A stretch of DNA of 64,000 bases from Micromonospora violae (lineage in GTDB: Bacteria > Actinomycetota > Actinomycetes > Mycobacteriales > Micromonosporaceae), in contig NZ_SHKK01000001.1 of the NCBI RefSeq assembly GCF_004217135.1, positions 4,402,001 through 4,466,000 of the forward strand, read 5' to 3'. Both the position numbers and the translations under genes were made by a program. The notes below the pieces were generated by a model. The model was not told where the DNA came from, did no database searches, and saw only the letters and a list, made by a program, of their open reading frames with translations. Below, piece by piece: positions 1 through 10,657 of the stretch; position 1 is the first letter of the stretch; each line of letters begins with the position of its first letter.

Positions 1-654
1 CTGCACCCGGTGCACCGAGTCGGAGAGATGTGAGCGGTGCCGCATCAGCGCGCTGGCCTGCGGCTCGTGCCCGTTGCGGCGGGCGTAGACGACCAGCGTG
101 CGGGCGATCTTCGCGGCGGTCGCCGGGCCGTGCCGGGTCGCCACCAGGTGCAGTGCCACGTCGATGCCACTGGCGATGCCCGCCGAGGTGACCACCCGGT
201 CGTCCACCACGTACAGCACATCGCGGACGACCTGGGCCGCCGGATGCCGGCGGGCCAGGTCGTCCTGCACCTCGTGGTGGGTGGTGCAGCGCCGGCCGTC
301 GAGCAGCCCGGCCCGCCCGAGCGCGTACGCCCCGGCGCAGACGCTGGCCACCGTGCCGCCAGCCGCGTGGTGCTCGGCGAGCCGCCGCAGGTCAGCGGGC
401 GACACCGGCCCCTGCGGTCCGTGCGCCGCCGGCCGCCAGCCGGGCACGATCACCAGGTCGTCCGGGGCCAGCTCGGGCCACCGGGTGTCGGCGACCAGCG
501 GTACGCCCTGCACGGTGGGCACCTGCTCGCGTTCCGCGACGTAGTGCAGCTGATAGTCGTACCCGAGGTCAGCGGCGCTGGAGAAGACCTGGGCCGGCCC
601 GGCGAGGTCCAGCAGGTGCAGCTGGGGGACCAGCAGGAAGACGACCCGGGTCAC
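1..654 (-). CDS. GlxA-family (DJ-1/PfpI plus AraC) transcriptional regulator, 3' end cut by window
   Basis: Reading the minus strand from GTG at 654 gives an open frame to the window edge (218 codons visible), so the C-terminus is missing. The start reads VTRVVFLLVPQLHLLDLAG, the typical DJ-1/PfpI-like opening of GlxA-type regulators. An ASVCAGAYALG element follows near residues 100-110, at the place of the nucleophile elbow of this fold. The visible end (SGIDVALHLVATRHG, then YARRNGHEPQ) leads toward where the AraC helix-turn-helix would lie, outside the window. It starts 4 nt after the isochorismatase stop on the same strand, so the two are probably co-transcribed. The ligand is unknown. 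The family is secure; the DNA-binding half is inferred. Confidence 0.85.
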   Translation of the reverse strand, partial: MTRVVFLLVPQLHLLDLAGPAQVFSSAADLGYDYQLHYVAEREQVPTVQGVPLVADTRWPELAPDDLVIVPGWRPAAHGPQGPVSPADLRRLAEHHAAGGTVASVCAGAYALGRAGLLDGRRCTTHHEVQDDLARRHPAAQVVRDVLYVVDDRVVTSAGIASGIDVALHLVATRHGPATAAKIARTLVVYARRNGHEPQASALMRHRSHLSDSVHRVQ

Positions 655-658
655 GACG

Positions 659-1267
659 TCAGCCCCGACTGCCGGCGAGGGTCGCGCCGGTCAGCTCGGC
701 CACGGTCCGGATGGTCGCGAAGCGGCCCGCCAGCGCGTACTCGGTGCGGGTCACGATCTCCTCGTTCGTCAGGGTGCGCGGGTCGGCGAGGATCTCCGCG
801 ACCGTCGCCGACTCGGGCAGGTCCCAGTGCGGGATGGGGAAGGTCAGCGTGGCGTCGGTGACGAACGTCATCCGGTAACCGAGGTCCGCGCCGACCCGGG
901 TGGTGGTCTCCACGCACTGCTCGGTGCGGATGCCGCAGACGGCGATGTCGGTGATGCCCGCCTGGGTCAGCAACTGCTGAAGGTTCGTGGTGGTGAACGC
1001 GTTGTGCGCGGTCTTGACCAGCGTCGGCTCACCCTCGGCGGGAACCAGCCCGTCGATCAGCCGCACGTACCCGAGGGCGGGGTCGAACAACCCGCCCGTG
1101 CCCGGCTCCGAGTGCAGGACCCAGACCACCAGGTCGCCGCGCTGCCGGGCGGCAGCCACCAGCCGGTCGACCTGGCGGACGATGTCGGGGTTGGACCCGT
1201 ACGCCCAGATCGGGCGTTGCCGGAAGGACTCCTGCACGTCGATCACGACGAGTGCTGCTCTGTTCAT
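659..1267 (-). CDS. Isochorismatase-family cysteine hydrolase
   Basis: 202 aa from ATG at 1267; the longer frame upstream is low-complexity Arg/Gly-rich and was rejected. The fold signature is present: VVIDVQESF with Asp10, Lys85 in LVKTAHNAF and Cys118 in GIRTEQCVETT, matching the Asp-Lys-Cys triad of isochorismatase-like hydrolases. The family hydrolyses vinyl ethers, nicotinamide or other amides; this sequence does not tell which. It lies immediately upstream of the GlxA-type regulator on the same strand, a pairing that suggests the regulator controls or senses the same small molecule. Soluble, cytoplasmic. Confidence 0.88.
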   Translation of the reverse strand: MNRAALVVIDVQESFRQRPIWAYGSNPDIVRQVDRLVAAARQRGDLVVWVLHSEPGTGGLFDPALGYVRLIDGLVPAEGEPTLVKTAHNAFTTTNLQQLLTQAGITDIAVCGIRTEQCVETTTRVGADLGYRMTFVTDATLTFPIPHWDLPESATVAEILADPRTLTNEEIVTRTEYALAGRFATIRTVAELTGATLAGSRG

Positions 1268-1347
1268 GACGTAGATCCTGGCCGGACGGCGTTCGCGCCG
1301 GCAGACACCATTCTGCCCGGGTGCGGAACGATCCGGCCAACCCGGCG

Positions 1348-2100
1348 TCAGGCGCTGGGGCTGTGCTGCTCGGCGGCGGCGTCCAGGGCGGCGGCCTCCT
1401 CCGGGGTGGGCGCGCTGCCGCCCAGGTGCGCGGGCTGCCACCAGGTGTCGTCCGGGCCAGCCGGAGTGTCCGGATAATCCCGCTGCGCCCGGTCGACCAG
1501 GGCGCTGAGCCGGGTGGTCAGCTCGGCGGCCAGCACGTTCGGGTCCGGGAAGTCCGCCGGGTTGATCGGCTCACCGATCAGGATGGTGATCGGCGTGTGC
1601 CGGCGGGTCAGGGTGCGCGGGCGGCCCTTGGTCCAGAGGCGCTGGGTGCCCCACAACGCGACCGGCAGCACCGGCACCTTCGCCGACCGGGCCATCCGGA
1701 CCGTGCCGCTCTTGAGCTCCTTGACGGTGAACGACCGGCTGATCGTCGCCTCGGGGAAGACGCCGACGACCTCGCCCTTCTTCAACGCGGCCACGGCGGC
1801 CCGGAACGAGCCCGCGCCGGCCTGCCGGTCCACCGGAATGTGCCGCATCCCGCGCATCAGCGGGCCGGAGATCCGGTGCGTGAACACCGATTCCTTGGCC
1901 ATGAAGCGGACCAGCCGCCCCGACGCGTTCGCGCCCAGACCGGCGAAGATGAAGTCGAGGTAGCTGACGTGGTTGCTGGCCAACACCGCCCCGCCAGTAC
2001 GGGGTACGTGGTGGGCGCCCTCGATGGTGATCTTCAGGTCGAGGAGACGGAACATCGTCTTGGCGGTGGCGATAACGGGCGGGTACACGAGCTCCGGCAT
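1348..2100 (-). CDS. plsC: 1-acyl-sn-glycerol-3-phosphate acyltransferase (PlsC-like)
   Basis: 250 aa. The acyltransferase HX4D motif is His44-Val-Ser-Tyr-Leu-Asp49 in ASNHVSYLDF, followed by a FPEATISRS block corresponding to the substrate-binding EGTRS-type motif and a PVLPVALWG segment. These place it in the PlsC/LPLAT family, which acylates lysophosphatidate in membrane phospholipid synthesis. The C-terminal 45 residues are a polar extension. The ATG at 2100 has no ribosome-binding site but lies 6 nt after TAGATT (2107-2112, minus strand), a leaderless promoter pattern that supports this start. It is transcribed alone, downstream of the debranching-enzyme gene. Confidence 0.88.
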   Translation of the reverse strand: MPELVYPPVIATAKTMFRLLDLKITIEGAHHVPRTGGAVLASNHVSYLDFIFAGLGANASGRLVRFMAKESVFTHRISGPLMRGMRHIPVDRQAGAGSFRAAVAALKKGEVVGVFPEATISRSFTVKELKSGTVRMARSAKVPVLPVALWGTQRLWTKGRPRTLTRRHTPITILIGEPINPADFPDPNVLAAELTTRLSALVDRAQRDYPDTPAGPDDTWWQPAHLGGSAPTPEEAAALDAAAEQHSPSA

Positions 2101-2106
2101 CCGCAG

Positions 2107-2112
2107 AATCTA
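2107..2112 (-). promoter_or_regulatory. -10 element, leaderless promoter of plsC
   Basis: TAGATT on the minus strand ends 6 nt before the ATG at 2100, so transcription should start at or next to the A of ATG. No Shine-Dalgarno is present. Inferred from the pattern only. Confidence 0.5.
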
Positions 2113-2195
2113 CCCCGACGGGCTGGGGTTCGCCTCGGCGGCGAACCGGCGGGGACGCGGGTGGCGCGCCACCGCCGGTTCGACCCTCGCCTCGG

Positions 2196-4256
2196 TCAGT
2201 CGGCGAGGTTGTCCAGGTCCATTCGTCCCCGGGCGAACGCGTCCACCCGACCCCAGCGCCCCGGGATGTCCAGCACCTCGATACGGCCCATCCCCACCGG
2301 CAGCCGCGGCTCGACCGCCAGGTGACCCTCGTGCGGCTCCAGACCGAGCATGGTGCGCAACAGCAGCAGCGGCGCGCCCGTCGACCAGGCCTGCGGGCTG
2401 CACGCCGTCGGGTACTCCACCGGGAACTTGGTCAGCTCCCGCGGGTAGCCGCCGAACGCCTCCGGCAACCGGCCGTCGAAGTACGTGGCGGCGTCCAGGA
2501 TGCCGTTGGCGATGATCGCGGCCTCCTCGGCGAAGCCGTAGCGGCGCAGGCCCCAGGCGATGAACGAGTTGTCGAACGGCCAGATCGTGCCGTTGTGGTA
2601 GCCGATGGGGTTGTACCGCGTCTCCCCCTCGGCGAGCGTGCGCACCCCCCAGCCGGAGAAGAGCCGCGGCCCGACCAGGTGCGCGGCGAGCTTCTCCGCC
2701 CGCTCGGGTTCGACGATCCCGCTCCACAGCAGGTGGCCGATGTTGGAGCTGAGGATGTCGCACTGGCGGCCGTCCGGGTCCAGGGCCAGGGCGTAGAACT
2801 CGCCGTCGGCCACCCACCAGTCCCGGTTGAACCGCTCCTTCAGCTCCGCCGCCTCCCGCTCCAACCGGTCGGCGAACTCCGGGTCACCCCAGAACTCGCG
2901 GGCCAGTCGGGCGGCGCGGACCTTCGCGTCGTACGCGTACCCCTGCACCTCGCAGGTGGCTCTCGGGAACGGCGGCAACGTGCCGTCGGAGTAGGAGATC
3001 GAGTCCCAGGAGTCCTTCCAGCACTGGTTCTCCAGGCCGGTCTCGGTGTTGCGCCGCTCGTACCAGATGTAGCCGTTACCGACCAGGTCAGCGTAGTTGT
3101 CGATCCACCTCAACGCGGCCCGGGACTCCTGCTCCAACTCCTTGACCAGCGCGACGTCCCCGGTCCACCGCTCGTACTCGTCGAGCAGCACGAGGAACAG
3201 CGGCGTCGCGTCCACCGAGCCGTAGTACGGCGAGTGCGGCTGCTCCTCGAACGCGGCGGTTTCGCCGTACCGCATCTCGTGCAGGATGCGCCCCGGGTCC
3301 TCGTCCCGGAAGTCGTCGAACCGGCTGCCCTGCAGCGACGCCAGGATGCGCAGCGTCGTCTTCGACAGCTGCGGGGTGAACGGCAACGTCTGCAGGCAGG
3401 TGAGGATGCTGTCCCGGCCGAACATGGTCATGAACCAGGGCAGGCCGGCGGCGGGCAGCGAGGCGCCGCCGAGCGACAGCGGTGAGAAGCGCAGCGCCGC
3501 CAGGTCGATCAGGCTGCGCCGGTACGTGCTGGCGACCCGACCGTGCTCACTGTTGACCTTCGGGGCGTCGGCGATCCACTGCTCCAGGTCGTGTTGGAGG
3601 GCGAGCCGCTCGGTGCCGTGCACCCGTACGCCCATCCGCAGATCCCGGCCCCCGGGCCCGAGGGCGTGGGTCTGCACGTCGATGGCGGTGTCCCACTGCT
3701 CGTTGGGTTCCAGATGGACGGTGTACGCGAAACCCCTGCTGTCGTAGCGGGCCTCCGTCGACGAGGAGATGACCGTCTCGCGCCGGAAATTGCCCCGGCG
3801 GTAGCCCAGCCGCAGCTTGTCCGGCTCGACCTCGGCGTAGTTCTCGCCCTTCTTGTTGAGGATCTCGTCCTTGACCTGGAACAGGTCGGCGAAGTCCGAC
3901 GCCGCCTCCATCCGGATCTCCAGGTCGACCGGCTTCTCGTCGTGGTTGAGGATGGTGAGCTGCTCCCGGAAGCTGCCGCCCACCGCGCGCTCCCGGATGA
4001 TCGACAGCTTCGCGTCCACGTAGTGCGTGGCCATCCCCGGGACCAGGAAGAACCGCGACTCGAAGTACTGCAGGTCGTCGAAGGAGAGGGAGTTGAGGCG
4101 TTCACCGTTGACGGTCAGCACCCAGGTCGACAGGAACCGGGTGTCGAGAGAGAAGAGCCCGGTGGGCTCGCTCGGCGTTGCCTCGATGTCACCGGTGTCC
4201 TCGCAGACGACGAAGGTGTTGCCGTCCAGGATCCGGATCGTGTTGCTCTGCCCCAT
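2196..4256 (-). CDS. Amylo-alpha-1,6-glucosidase / glycogen-debranching-type glycosidase
   Basis: 686 aa. The N-terminal about 200 residues form a beta-rich domain (opens MGQSNTIRILDGNTFVVCED) typical of bacterial glycogen-debranching N-terminal domains. The remainder is an (alpha/alpha) toroid, with PWFMTMFGRDSILT near residue 275 and a late NGTIWPFDNSFIAWGLRRYG block resembling GH63/GH133-like glucosidases. No signal peptide, so intracellular action on alpha-glucans is likely. Its start codon overlaps the stop of the SCP2-like gene (TGATG, 4254-4258), indicating translational coupling. Substrate specificity (glycogen branch points or other alpha-glucosides) is inferred from family. Confidence 0.85.
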   Translation of the reverse strand: MGQSNTIRILDGNTFVVCEDTGDIEATPSEPTGLFSLDTRFLSTWVLTVNGERLNSLSFDDLQYFESRFFLVPGMATHYVDAKLSIIRERAVGGSFREQLTILNHDEKPVDLEIRMEAASDFADLFQVKDEILNKKGENYAEVEPDKLRLGYRRGNFRRETVISSSTEARYDSRGFAYTVHLEPNEQWDTAIDVQTHALGPGGRDLRMGVRVHGTERLALQHDLEQWIADAPKVNSEHGRVASTYRRSLIDLAALRFSPLSLGGASLPAAGLPWFMTMFGRDSILTCLQTLPFTPQLSKTTLRILASLQGSRFDDFRDEDPGRILHEMRYGETAAFEEQPHSPYYGSVDATPLFLVLLDEYERWTGDVALVKELEQESRAALRWIDNYADLVGNGYIWYERRNTETGLENQCWKDSWDSISYSDGTLPPFPRATCEVQGYAYDAKVRAARLAREFWGDPEFADRLEREAAELKERFNRDWWVADGEFYALALDPDGRQCDILSSNIGHLLWSGIVEPERAEKLAAHLVGPRLFSGWGVRTLAEGETRYNPIGYHNGTIWPFDNSFIAWGLRRYGFAEEAAIIANGILDAATYFDGRLPEAFGGYPRELTKFPVEYPTACSPQAWSTGAPLLLLRTMLGLEPHEGHLAVEPRLPVGMGRIEVLDIPGRWGRVDAFARGRMDLDNLAD

Positions 4257-4627
4257 CAGTGCACCTCCTGGGTGAAGCGCCGACGCGGCCCACGGGCGTC
4301 CGGGGAACCCGGGAAGATTCGTTCCACCTGCACCACCAGCCGGGCGTCACCGGAGACAGTCATGTCCCCGCGCAGCAGGGCGGCCAGCCCGTGGTCGCGG
4401 CCACTGGCGATTTCCTCGAAGAGGGTCGGGCTCGCCCAGATGACGGTGTCGGCCTCCCGGTCCTCCTGACTCACCTCCAGGCGGCCATGGTCGATGGCCA
4501 GCAGCCAGTGCCGGGTCTGCGTGCCCTCGTGCAGGTCGATGCGCAGCGTCCCGGAGGCCTTCGCCAGCAGGGGTTCGTACCCCCGCCGGTCCAGGTCCTC
4601 GAAGAACCTCGTGGTCGCGTCCACCAT
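4256..4627 (-). CDS. SCP2 sterol-binding-like small protein
   Basis: 123 aa from ATG at 4627 (MVDATTRFFEDLDRRG). The pattern TLRIDLHEG, then VIWASPTLFEEIASGRDHGLAALLRGDMTVSGDARL, is that of SCP2-like domains, which form a hydrophobic pocket. No membrane segment. The stop overlaps the start of the debranching-type glucosidase by one base (TGATG), so the two are one operon. What a lipid-pocket-like protein does next to a glucan enzyme is not known. The upstream extension in the same frame is Arg/Gly-rich and was not used. Confidence 0.7.
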   Translation of the reverse strand: MVDATTRFFEDLDRRGYEPLLAKASGTLRIDLHEGTQTRHWLLAIDHGRLEVSQEDREADTVIWASPTLFEEIASGRDHGLAALLRGDMTVSGDARLVVQVERIFPGSPDARGPRRRFTQEVH

Positions 4628-4807
4628 CGGGTCCACTCCTCCCCCAGTTCGCCGGGCCCGGGTCCCACCCGGCGCGCTCGCGTCACGGGTACGGCCGGCT
4701 CGGCACGTCCCCGCACGGGTCCCCGCCGCTGCCCCGGCCAACCTCGCCCGGATCGGGTGAGCGGCGCGCCCGGCCCGCCGGCACCACGCCGGGCCTGGAC
4801 GACCGAC

Positions 4808-4836
4808 GCCGGCCCTCCCGCGAGGGGAGGGCCGGC
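4808..4836 (-). terminator. Hairpin downstream of the CBS-domain gene
   Basis: GCCGGCCCTCCC (4808-4819) pairs with GGGAGGGCCGGC (4825-4836), a perfect 12-bp stem with a 5-nt loop, 18 nt beyond the CBS gene stop. No T-run, as is usual in high-GC actinobacteria. The rest of 4628-4853 shows no gene. Confidence 0.6.
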
Positions 4837-4853
4837 GCGTCCGCGGCGGACGA

Positions 4854-5270
4854 TCAGTTGTTCGGGTCGTCGGCGCTGATGTCGGCCAGCACCGACTGCG
4901 GTTCGCGCTCGACCGCAAGGTCACCCATGGAAACCAGGCCGATCAGGCGCCCGTCGTCGATCACCGGGAGTCGGCGTACCGCGTACGTCCGCATCAGGTC
5001 CGCGGCGGCCACGGCATCGTCGTACTGACTCACCGTGATCACGTCGCGGGTGGTGATCTGGTTCAACCGGGTCGAGCCCGGGTCCATGTTCTCTGCGACA
5101 CCTCGGACCGTGATGTCCCGGTCCGTGACGATGCCGACCACACTGTCGCCGTCGGTCACCACCACATCCCCAATCGCGCTGTCGCGCATCTCCTGCGCGG
5201 CCGCGATGAGCGTGTCGTTGCCGTCCATCGTCACCAACCGGGTCGTCATGAACTCTCCGACCGTTGTCAT
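4854..5270 (-). CDS. CBS-domain pair protein
   Basis: 138 aa. Two CBS motifs fill the protein: residues about 7-60 (VGEFMTTRLVTMDGNDT to GIVTDRDITVR) and about 75-130 (ITTRDVITVSQYDDAVA to GLVSMGDLAVE). Such stand-alone Bateman modules bind adenine nucleotides and act as energy sensors or accessory subunits. ATG at 5270 follows a GAGGGGAGCACC ribosome-binding region; the 10-residue upstream extension to 5300 is therefore unlikely. No catalytic domain and no membrane segment. Monocistronic, followed by a hairpin at 4808-4836. Confidence 0.88.
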   Translation of the reverse strand: MTTVGEFMTTRLVTMDGNDTLIAAAQEMRDSAIGDVVVTDGDSVVGIVTDRDITVRGVAENMDPGSTRLNQITTRDVITVSQYDDAVAAADLMRTYAVRRLPVIDDGRLIGLVSMGDLAVEREPQSVLADISADDPNN

Positions 5271-5379
5271 GGTGCTCCCCTCTCGGTGTCGGCACGGCAC
5301 GTCTACCCGCCGCTCGGCAGGGGGTAACGCCGACCTGGGGGCGGCTACCGTGTGATCGAGCCGGGGTGATCGCCTGGGG

Positions 5380-7175
<1,796 letters not shown>

Positions 7176-7194
7176 GGGGTGAGACCGAAGGGCT

Positions 7195-8532
7195 TCAGGG
7201 GAGGAGAGTTGCTAGGCCGGTGGCCTCCAGGTCGTCGCGGATCACTGCGGCGTCGCCCTCGATGACCAGGGTGAGGGCTTCCGGGTGCAGGTGGGTGGCG
7301 GCTGCGGCGGAGACCTGGGCCACGTCGGCGGAGAGCAGCGACTCGCGCAAGCGCGCGTGGTAGTCGTCCGGCAGGTCGTGCACCACCAGGGTGGTCAGCG
7401 CGGAGGCGATCGCCCGGGGGCTCTGCAACTCGACCGAGAGCTGCCCGGCCCGCCAGGAGCGGGCCACCGCCAGCTCCTCCTCGGTCACCCCACCCACCTG
7501 GGTACGGGTGATCTCGCCCACCGCCTCGACCAGGGCCAGCGCGGTGACGGCGGTCTGTACGCCGGAGCTGACCGCGAACCGACCGAACCGCCGCGACGCC
7601 GCGAAGTCACCCCGGATGCCGTAGGTGTAGCCGTGCACCTCCCGCAGCAGGTGGTTGAGACGGGAGGTGAACGCCCCGCCGAGCACCGTGCCGGCCAGCG
7701 TCATCGGCACGTGGTCGGGGTGCGCCCGGTGTGGTGACGGGTGGCCCAGCCGCAGCGTGGACTGCACCGAGCCGGGCCGGTCCACCAGGATGATCCGCCG
7801 TTCGCTGTGCAGCGGCACCTCGACCGGGCCGGGCCGTTCGGCGGGGCCGCCACCGGTGCCGGCGAACGCGGCGGCGGCAAGCGCGTCCAGGTCGATCCGG
7901 TCCAGGTCACCGGCGACGATCAGGGTGCCGGGACGCAGGAACCACTCGGAGTGGAAGACCGTCACGTCCTCCACGTCCAACCCGGCGACCGACTCCGGGT
8001 CGCCGTGCATCGGCCGTCCCCAGCGGTTCTGCGCCCCGAACAGGTCGGCGCGCAGCGCGGCGTCGGCGCGCGGGCCGGGGTTGGCCCAGTCCATCCGGAG
8101 CGCGGTCGCCTCGTCGTCGCGGACCCGGCGTACATCGGCGGGGTCGAGCCTGGGCGTCCGGACCGCCTCGGCCAGCAGCTCCACGGCCGCACTCAGCCGG
8201 TCCACCGGGATCACCACGCTGGCTTGGAACGAGTCCCAGTCCAGACCGGTCGACAACGCGGTGCCGAGCCCTTCGACGGCGAGCGCGTACGCGGCGGCGT
8301 CCCGCTGCGCGGTGCCCTCCTCCAACGCCTTGGCCAGCACACCGGACAGGCCCTCCTTGCCGATTGGCTCCTGCCCAGCGCCCACGTCGAGCAGCAGCAG
8401 GGCCACGGCGAGGTTCTGCCCCGGCAGGTGCGCGGCGACGACCTGACCACCGGCGACGGCGCGGCGGACCACCGGCGGGAACCGGTACGGGCGGGCCGCG
8501 CCCGGGCCGGGACGGTCGGCGATCAGCGTCAT
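7195..8532 (-). CDS. M16-family peptidase homologue lacking the zinc motif
   Basis: 445 aa. Same overall length and fold as the next gene (M16 N-terminal and C-terminal domains), but where the HxxEH zinc site should be the sequence reads EGLSGVLAKALEEGT, so it is not a catalytic M16 subunit. In bacteria, paired M16 genes often encode a catalytic and a non-catalytic subunit of one heterodimer. Its ATG overlaps the stop of the catalytic gene (ATGA at 8529-8532), which implies coupled synthesis and supports heterodimer formation. The substrate is unknown. No signal peptide visible. Confidence 0.85.
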   Translation of the reverse strand: MTLIADRPGPGAARPYRFPPVVRRAVAGGQVVAAHLPGQNLAVALLLLDVGAGQEPIGKEGLSGVLAKALEEGTAQRDAAAYALAVEGLGTALSTGLDWDSFQASVVIPVDRLSAAVELLAEAVRTPRLDPADVRRVRDDEATALRMDWANPGPRADAALRADLFGAQNRWGRPMHGDPESVAGLDVEDVTVFHSEWFLRPGTLIVAGDLDRIDLDALAAAAFAGTGGGPAERPGPVEVPLHSERRIILVDRPGSVQSTLRLGHPSPHRAHPDHVPMTLAGTVLGGAFTSRLNHLLREVHGYTYGIRGDFAASRRFGRFAVSSGVQTAVTALALVEAVGEITRTQVGGVTEEELAVARSWRAGQLSVELQSPRAIASALTTLVVHDLPDDYHARLRESLLSADVAQVSAAAATHLHPEALTLVIEGDAAVIRDDLEATGLATLLP

Positions 8533-9818
8533 GAGGTCTCCTCGGGCAGGTAGGTCAGGGTCACCCGGTCGGTGGTGAGCACGTCGGCGGCGGCCTCGGC
8601 GATCTGCTCGGCGGTGACCGCGAGCAGTGCCGGCAACTGGTCGGCGAGGCGGGCCGGGTCACCGAACTGTGTGGCGTACCGACCGAGCAGGTCCGCGCGG
8701 CCGTCGACGGTGGACAGCTGCCGCCACCACCCGGTGCTGAGCAACGCCTTGGCCCGATCCAGCTCGGCGGCGGTGACCGGCACGGTGGCCAACTCGTCGA
8801 CGACCTCGGCCAGCCCCTCGGCCAGCCGCTCGGCGGTCACTCCGGGACGGGCGGTGGCGGTGGCGATCAGTGGCGCCGGGGCGTGGGCGAGGTCCACCCC
8901 GTACGCCCCGACCAGGTCCGGCTGCGCGATCCGCTCGCCGTCGGCGAGGCGCTGGTAGAGCCTGCTGCCCCGACCACTGCCGAGGACGGTGGCGAGCACG
9001 GTGATCACGTTGTACGTCGGGCTGCCGAACGGGTAGCTGCGGTGGGCGATGTACACCCGCGGCGCCGGCACGTCGGCGCTCACCGACTCCACGGCCGTCC
9101 GCCCGGTGGCGGGGACGACGCGGCCGTCCGGTGCCGGCGGGATGTCGTCGCGGGCGGGCAGCGCGCCGAAGTACTTGTCGGCGAGCGCGAACACATCGGA
9201 GGCGGTGGCGTCGCCGACCACGGTGAGCACCGCGTTGTTCGGCGCGTAGTAGGTCTGGTGGAACGCCTGGAAGGTGGCGAGGTCGGCGGCGTTCAGGTCG
9301 GCCATCGAGCCGATGGTCGGGTGGTGGTACGGGTGCCCCGGTGGGTAGAGCAGCGGCAGCAACCGCAGCCAGGCGTCACCGTACGGAACGTTCTCGTAGC
9401 GCTGCCGGCGCTCGTTCTTCACCACGTCCCGCTGGTTGTCCAGCGTCTCCTGGGTGAGGGCGGGGACCAGGCCGCCCATCCGGTCGGCTTCCAACCACAG
9501 CGCCAGCTCCAGGTGCTCGGCCGGGACCGTCTCGAAGTAGTTGGTCCGGTCCGGGTTGGTGGTGGCGTTGAGCGAGCCACCGGAACCCTGGATCAGCTTC
9601 ATGTGCTCGGTCTTCGCCACGTTCACCGAACCCTCGAACATCAGGTGCTCGAAGAGGTGCGCGAAACCGGTCTGCCCGGCCGGCTCGTGCCGGGAGCCGA
9701 CGTCGTACCAGAGGTTGACGGCCACGGCGGGCGCGGTGCGATCCTCACTCACCACCACACGCAGGCCGTTGTCCAGTCGGGACGTCTGAATGGGCCAGGG
9801 GTAACCACTGTCGGGCAT
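8529..9818 (-). CDS. M16-family zinc metallopeptidase (catalytic)
   Basis: 429 aa. The inverted zinc motif HxxEH is present as His54-Leu-Phe-Glu57-His58 (FAHLFEHLMFEG), with the downstream helix glutamate region near ETLDNQRDVVKNERRQRYEN. M16 enzymes (insulinase/mitochondrial processing peptidase family) cleave short peptides within a clam-shell dimer. First gene of a two-gene operon with the inactive partner at 7195-8532. ATG at 9818 lies 6 nt from TAGCGT (9825-9830), so the transcript is probably leaderless. Confidence 0.93.
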   Translation of the reverse strand: MPDSGYPWPIQTSRLDNGLRVVVSEDRTAPAVAVNLWYDVGSRHEPAGQTGFAHLFEHLMFEGSVNVAKTEHMKLIQGSGGSLNATTNPDRTNYFETVPAEHLELALWLEADRMGGLVPALTQETLDNQRDVVKNERRQRYENVPYGDAWLRLLPLLYPPGHPYHHPTIGSMADLNAADLATFQAFHQTYYAPNNAVLTVVGDATASDVFALADKYFGALPARDDIPPAPDGRVVPATGRTAVESVSADVPAPRVYIAHRSYPFGSPTYNVITVLATVLGSGRGSRLYQRLADGERIAQPDLVGAYGVDLAHAPAPLIATATARPGVTAERLAEGLAEVVDELATVPVTAAELDRAKALLSTGWWRQLSTVDGRADLLGRYATQFGDPARLADQLPALLAVTAEQIAEAAADVLTTDRVTLTYLPEETS

Positions 9819-9824
9819 GCCCCG

Positions 9825-9830
9825 ACGCTA
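9825..9830 (-). promoter_or_regulatory. -10 element, leaderless promoter of the M16 pair
   Basis: TAGCGT on the minus strand, 6 nt before the ATG at 9818; no Shine-Dalgarno. Confidence 0.5.
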
Positions 9831-9919
9831 TCCGATCTCGGGGGCGGAAAGGTGACGTGCGGTCGGTCGGCGAGCCGAGCCGGCCGCATCGGAGCCGCCG
9901 CTCGGGGTATCGGAGCGGA

Positions 9920-10657
9920 ATGACCCTCACCAGGCCTCCGTCCCGGGCCGCCACCGCCGTCGAACGCGCCAGCACCGCACTCGGCAGGCTGCGCCGCGGC
10001 CGGCTGCTGCATCCGGCCGGTCGCTCCTTCGTCGGCGAGACGGTGATCTGGGGTACGCCCGGACCGCCCACCGGGGTCGCCCTGCTGGACCAGCCCGGCC
10101 GGTACCGGACCACCGTCCGGCTCTCCAAGGGAACGCCAACGCCCGGCAGCTGGCCCGACGTCCTGGGCCTCGCGCTGCGCCTGCACCGCGACGCCGGCCG
10201 ACCGTTCGACCTGTTGGTCAGCTCCAGCGGCGCGGCCCCGGTGCTGCGGAGCCTGCCGCTGCCCCGACGCCGCTTCACCGGCACGTACAGCACGATCACC
10301 TGCTACCGCGCGGGACGACGTCGGCTGTGGCTGGCCGCGTTGGCCGACCCCGACTCGGCCGACCTCGGGCGCAGCCTGGCGGCGGCGGCCGCTGCGACCC
10401 GGCGGGACACTCCGCGCCTGGTGCTCGCGGTCGCGTCAGCCGTGGGGCCGTGGCGGCTGGTCGGGGAGGTCAGCCTCGGCAGCCAGCTCAGCGCCGAGCA
10501 GGACGCGGCGCTCGCGTTCGACCCGACGCACAACCTGCCACCCGAGCTGCGGATGGCAGGTCCGCTGGGCTGGCTGCGCGACCACACCTACCGGGGGTCG
10601 CGCCGGGCCCGCGGGGCGACCGCTCAGTCCGGCGGTTCGACCGCGGCCACGGTCTGA
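9920..10657 (+). CDS. Catalase-like-fold protein without the catalytic histidine
   Basis: 245 aa. The segment LLDQPGRYRTTVRLSKGTP, then SWPDVLGLALRLHRDAG, matches the core of catalase-related (y4iL/srpA-like) proteins. The place where catalases have RAVHAKG reads RLLHPAGRSFVGE. It has no convincing heme-Tyr motif, so peroxide chemistry is doubtful. ATG at 9920 follows GGAGCGG; the 21-codon upstream extension was rejected. Divergent from the M16 operon (101 nt between starts) and overlapping the convergent small acidic gene by 34 bp. Function unknown. Confidence 0.6.
   Translation: MTLTRPPSRAATAVERASTALGRLRRGRLLHPAGRSFVGETVIWGTPGPPTGVALLDQPGRYRTTVRLSKGTPTPGSWPDVLGLALRLHRDAGRPFDLLVSSSGAAPVLRSLPLPRRRFTGTYSTITCYRAGRRRLWLAALADPDSADLGRSLAAAAAATRRDTPRLVLAVASAVGPWRLVGEVSLGSQLSAEQDAALAFDPTHNLPPELRMAGPLGWLRDHTYRGSRRARGATAQSGGSTAATV

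Noticed and set aside
1268..1441. N-terminal extension of the isochorismatase (to 1441)
   Set aside because: The added 58 residues are Arg/Gly/Pro low complexity; the family N-terminus begins at Met 1267.
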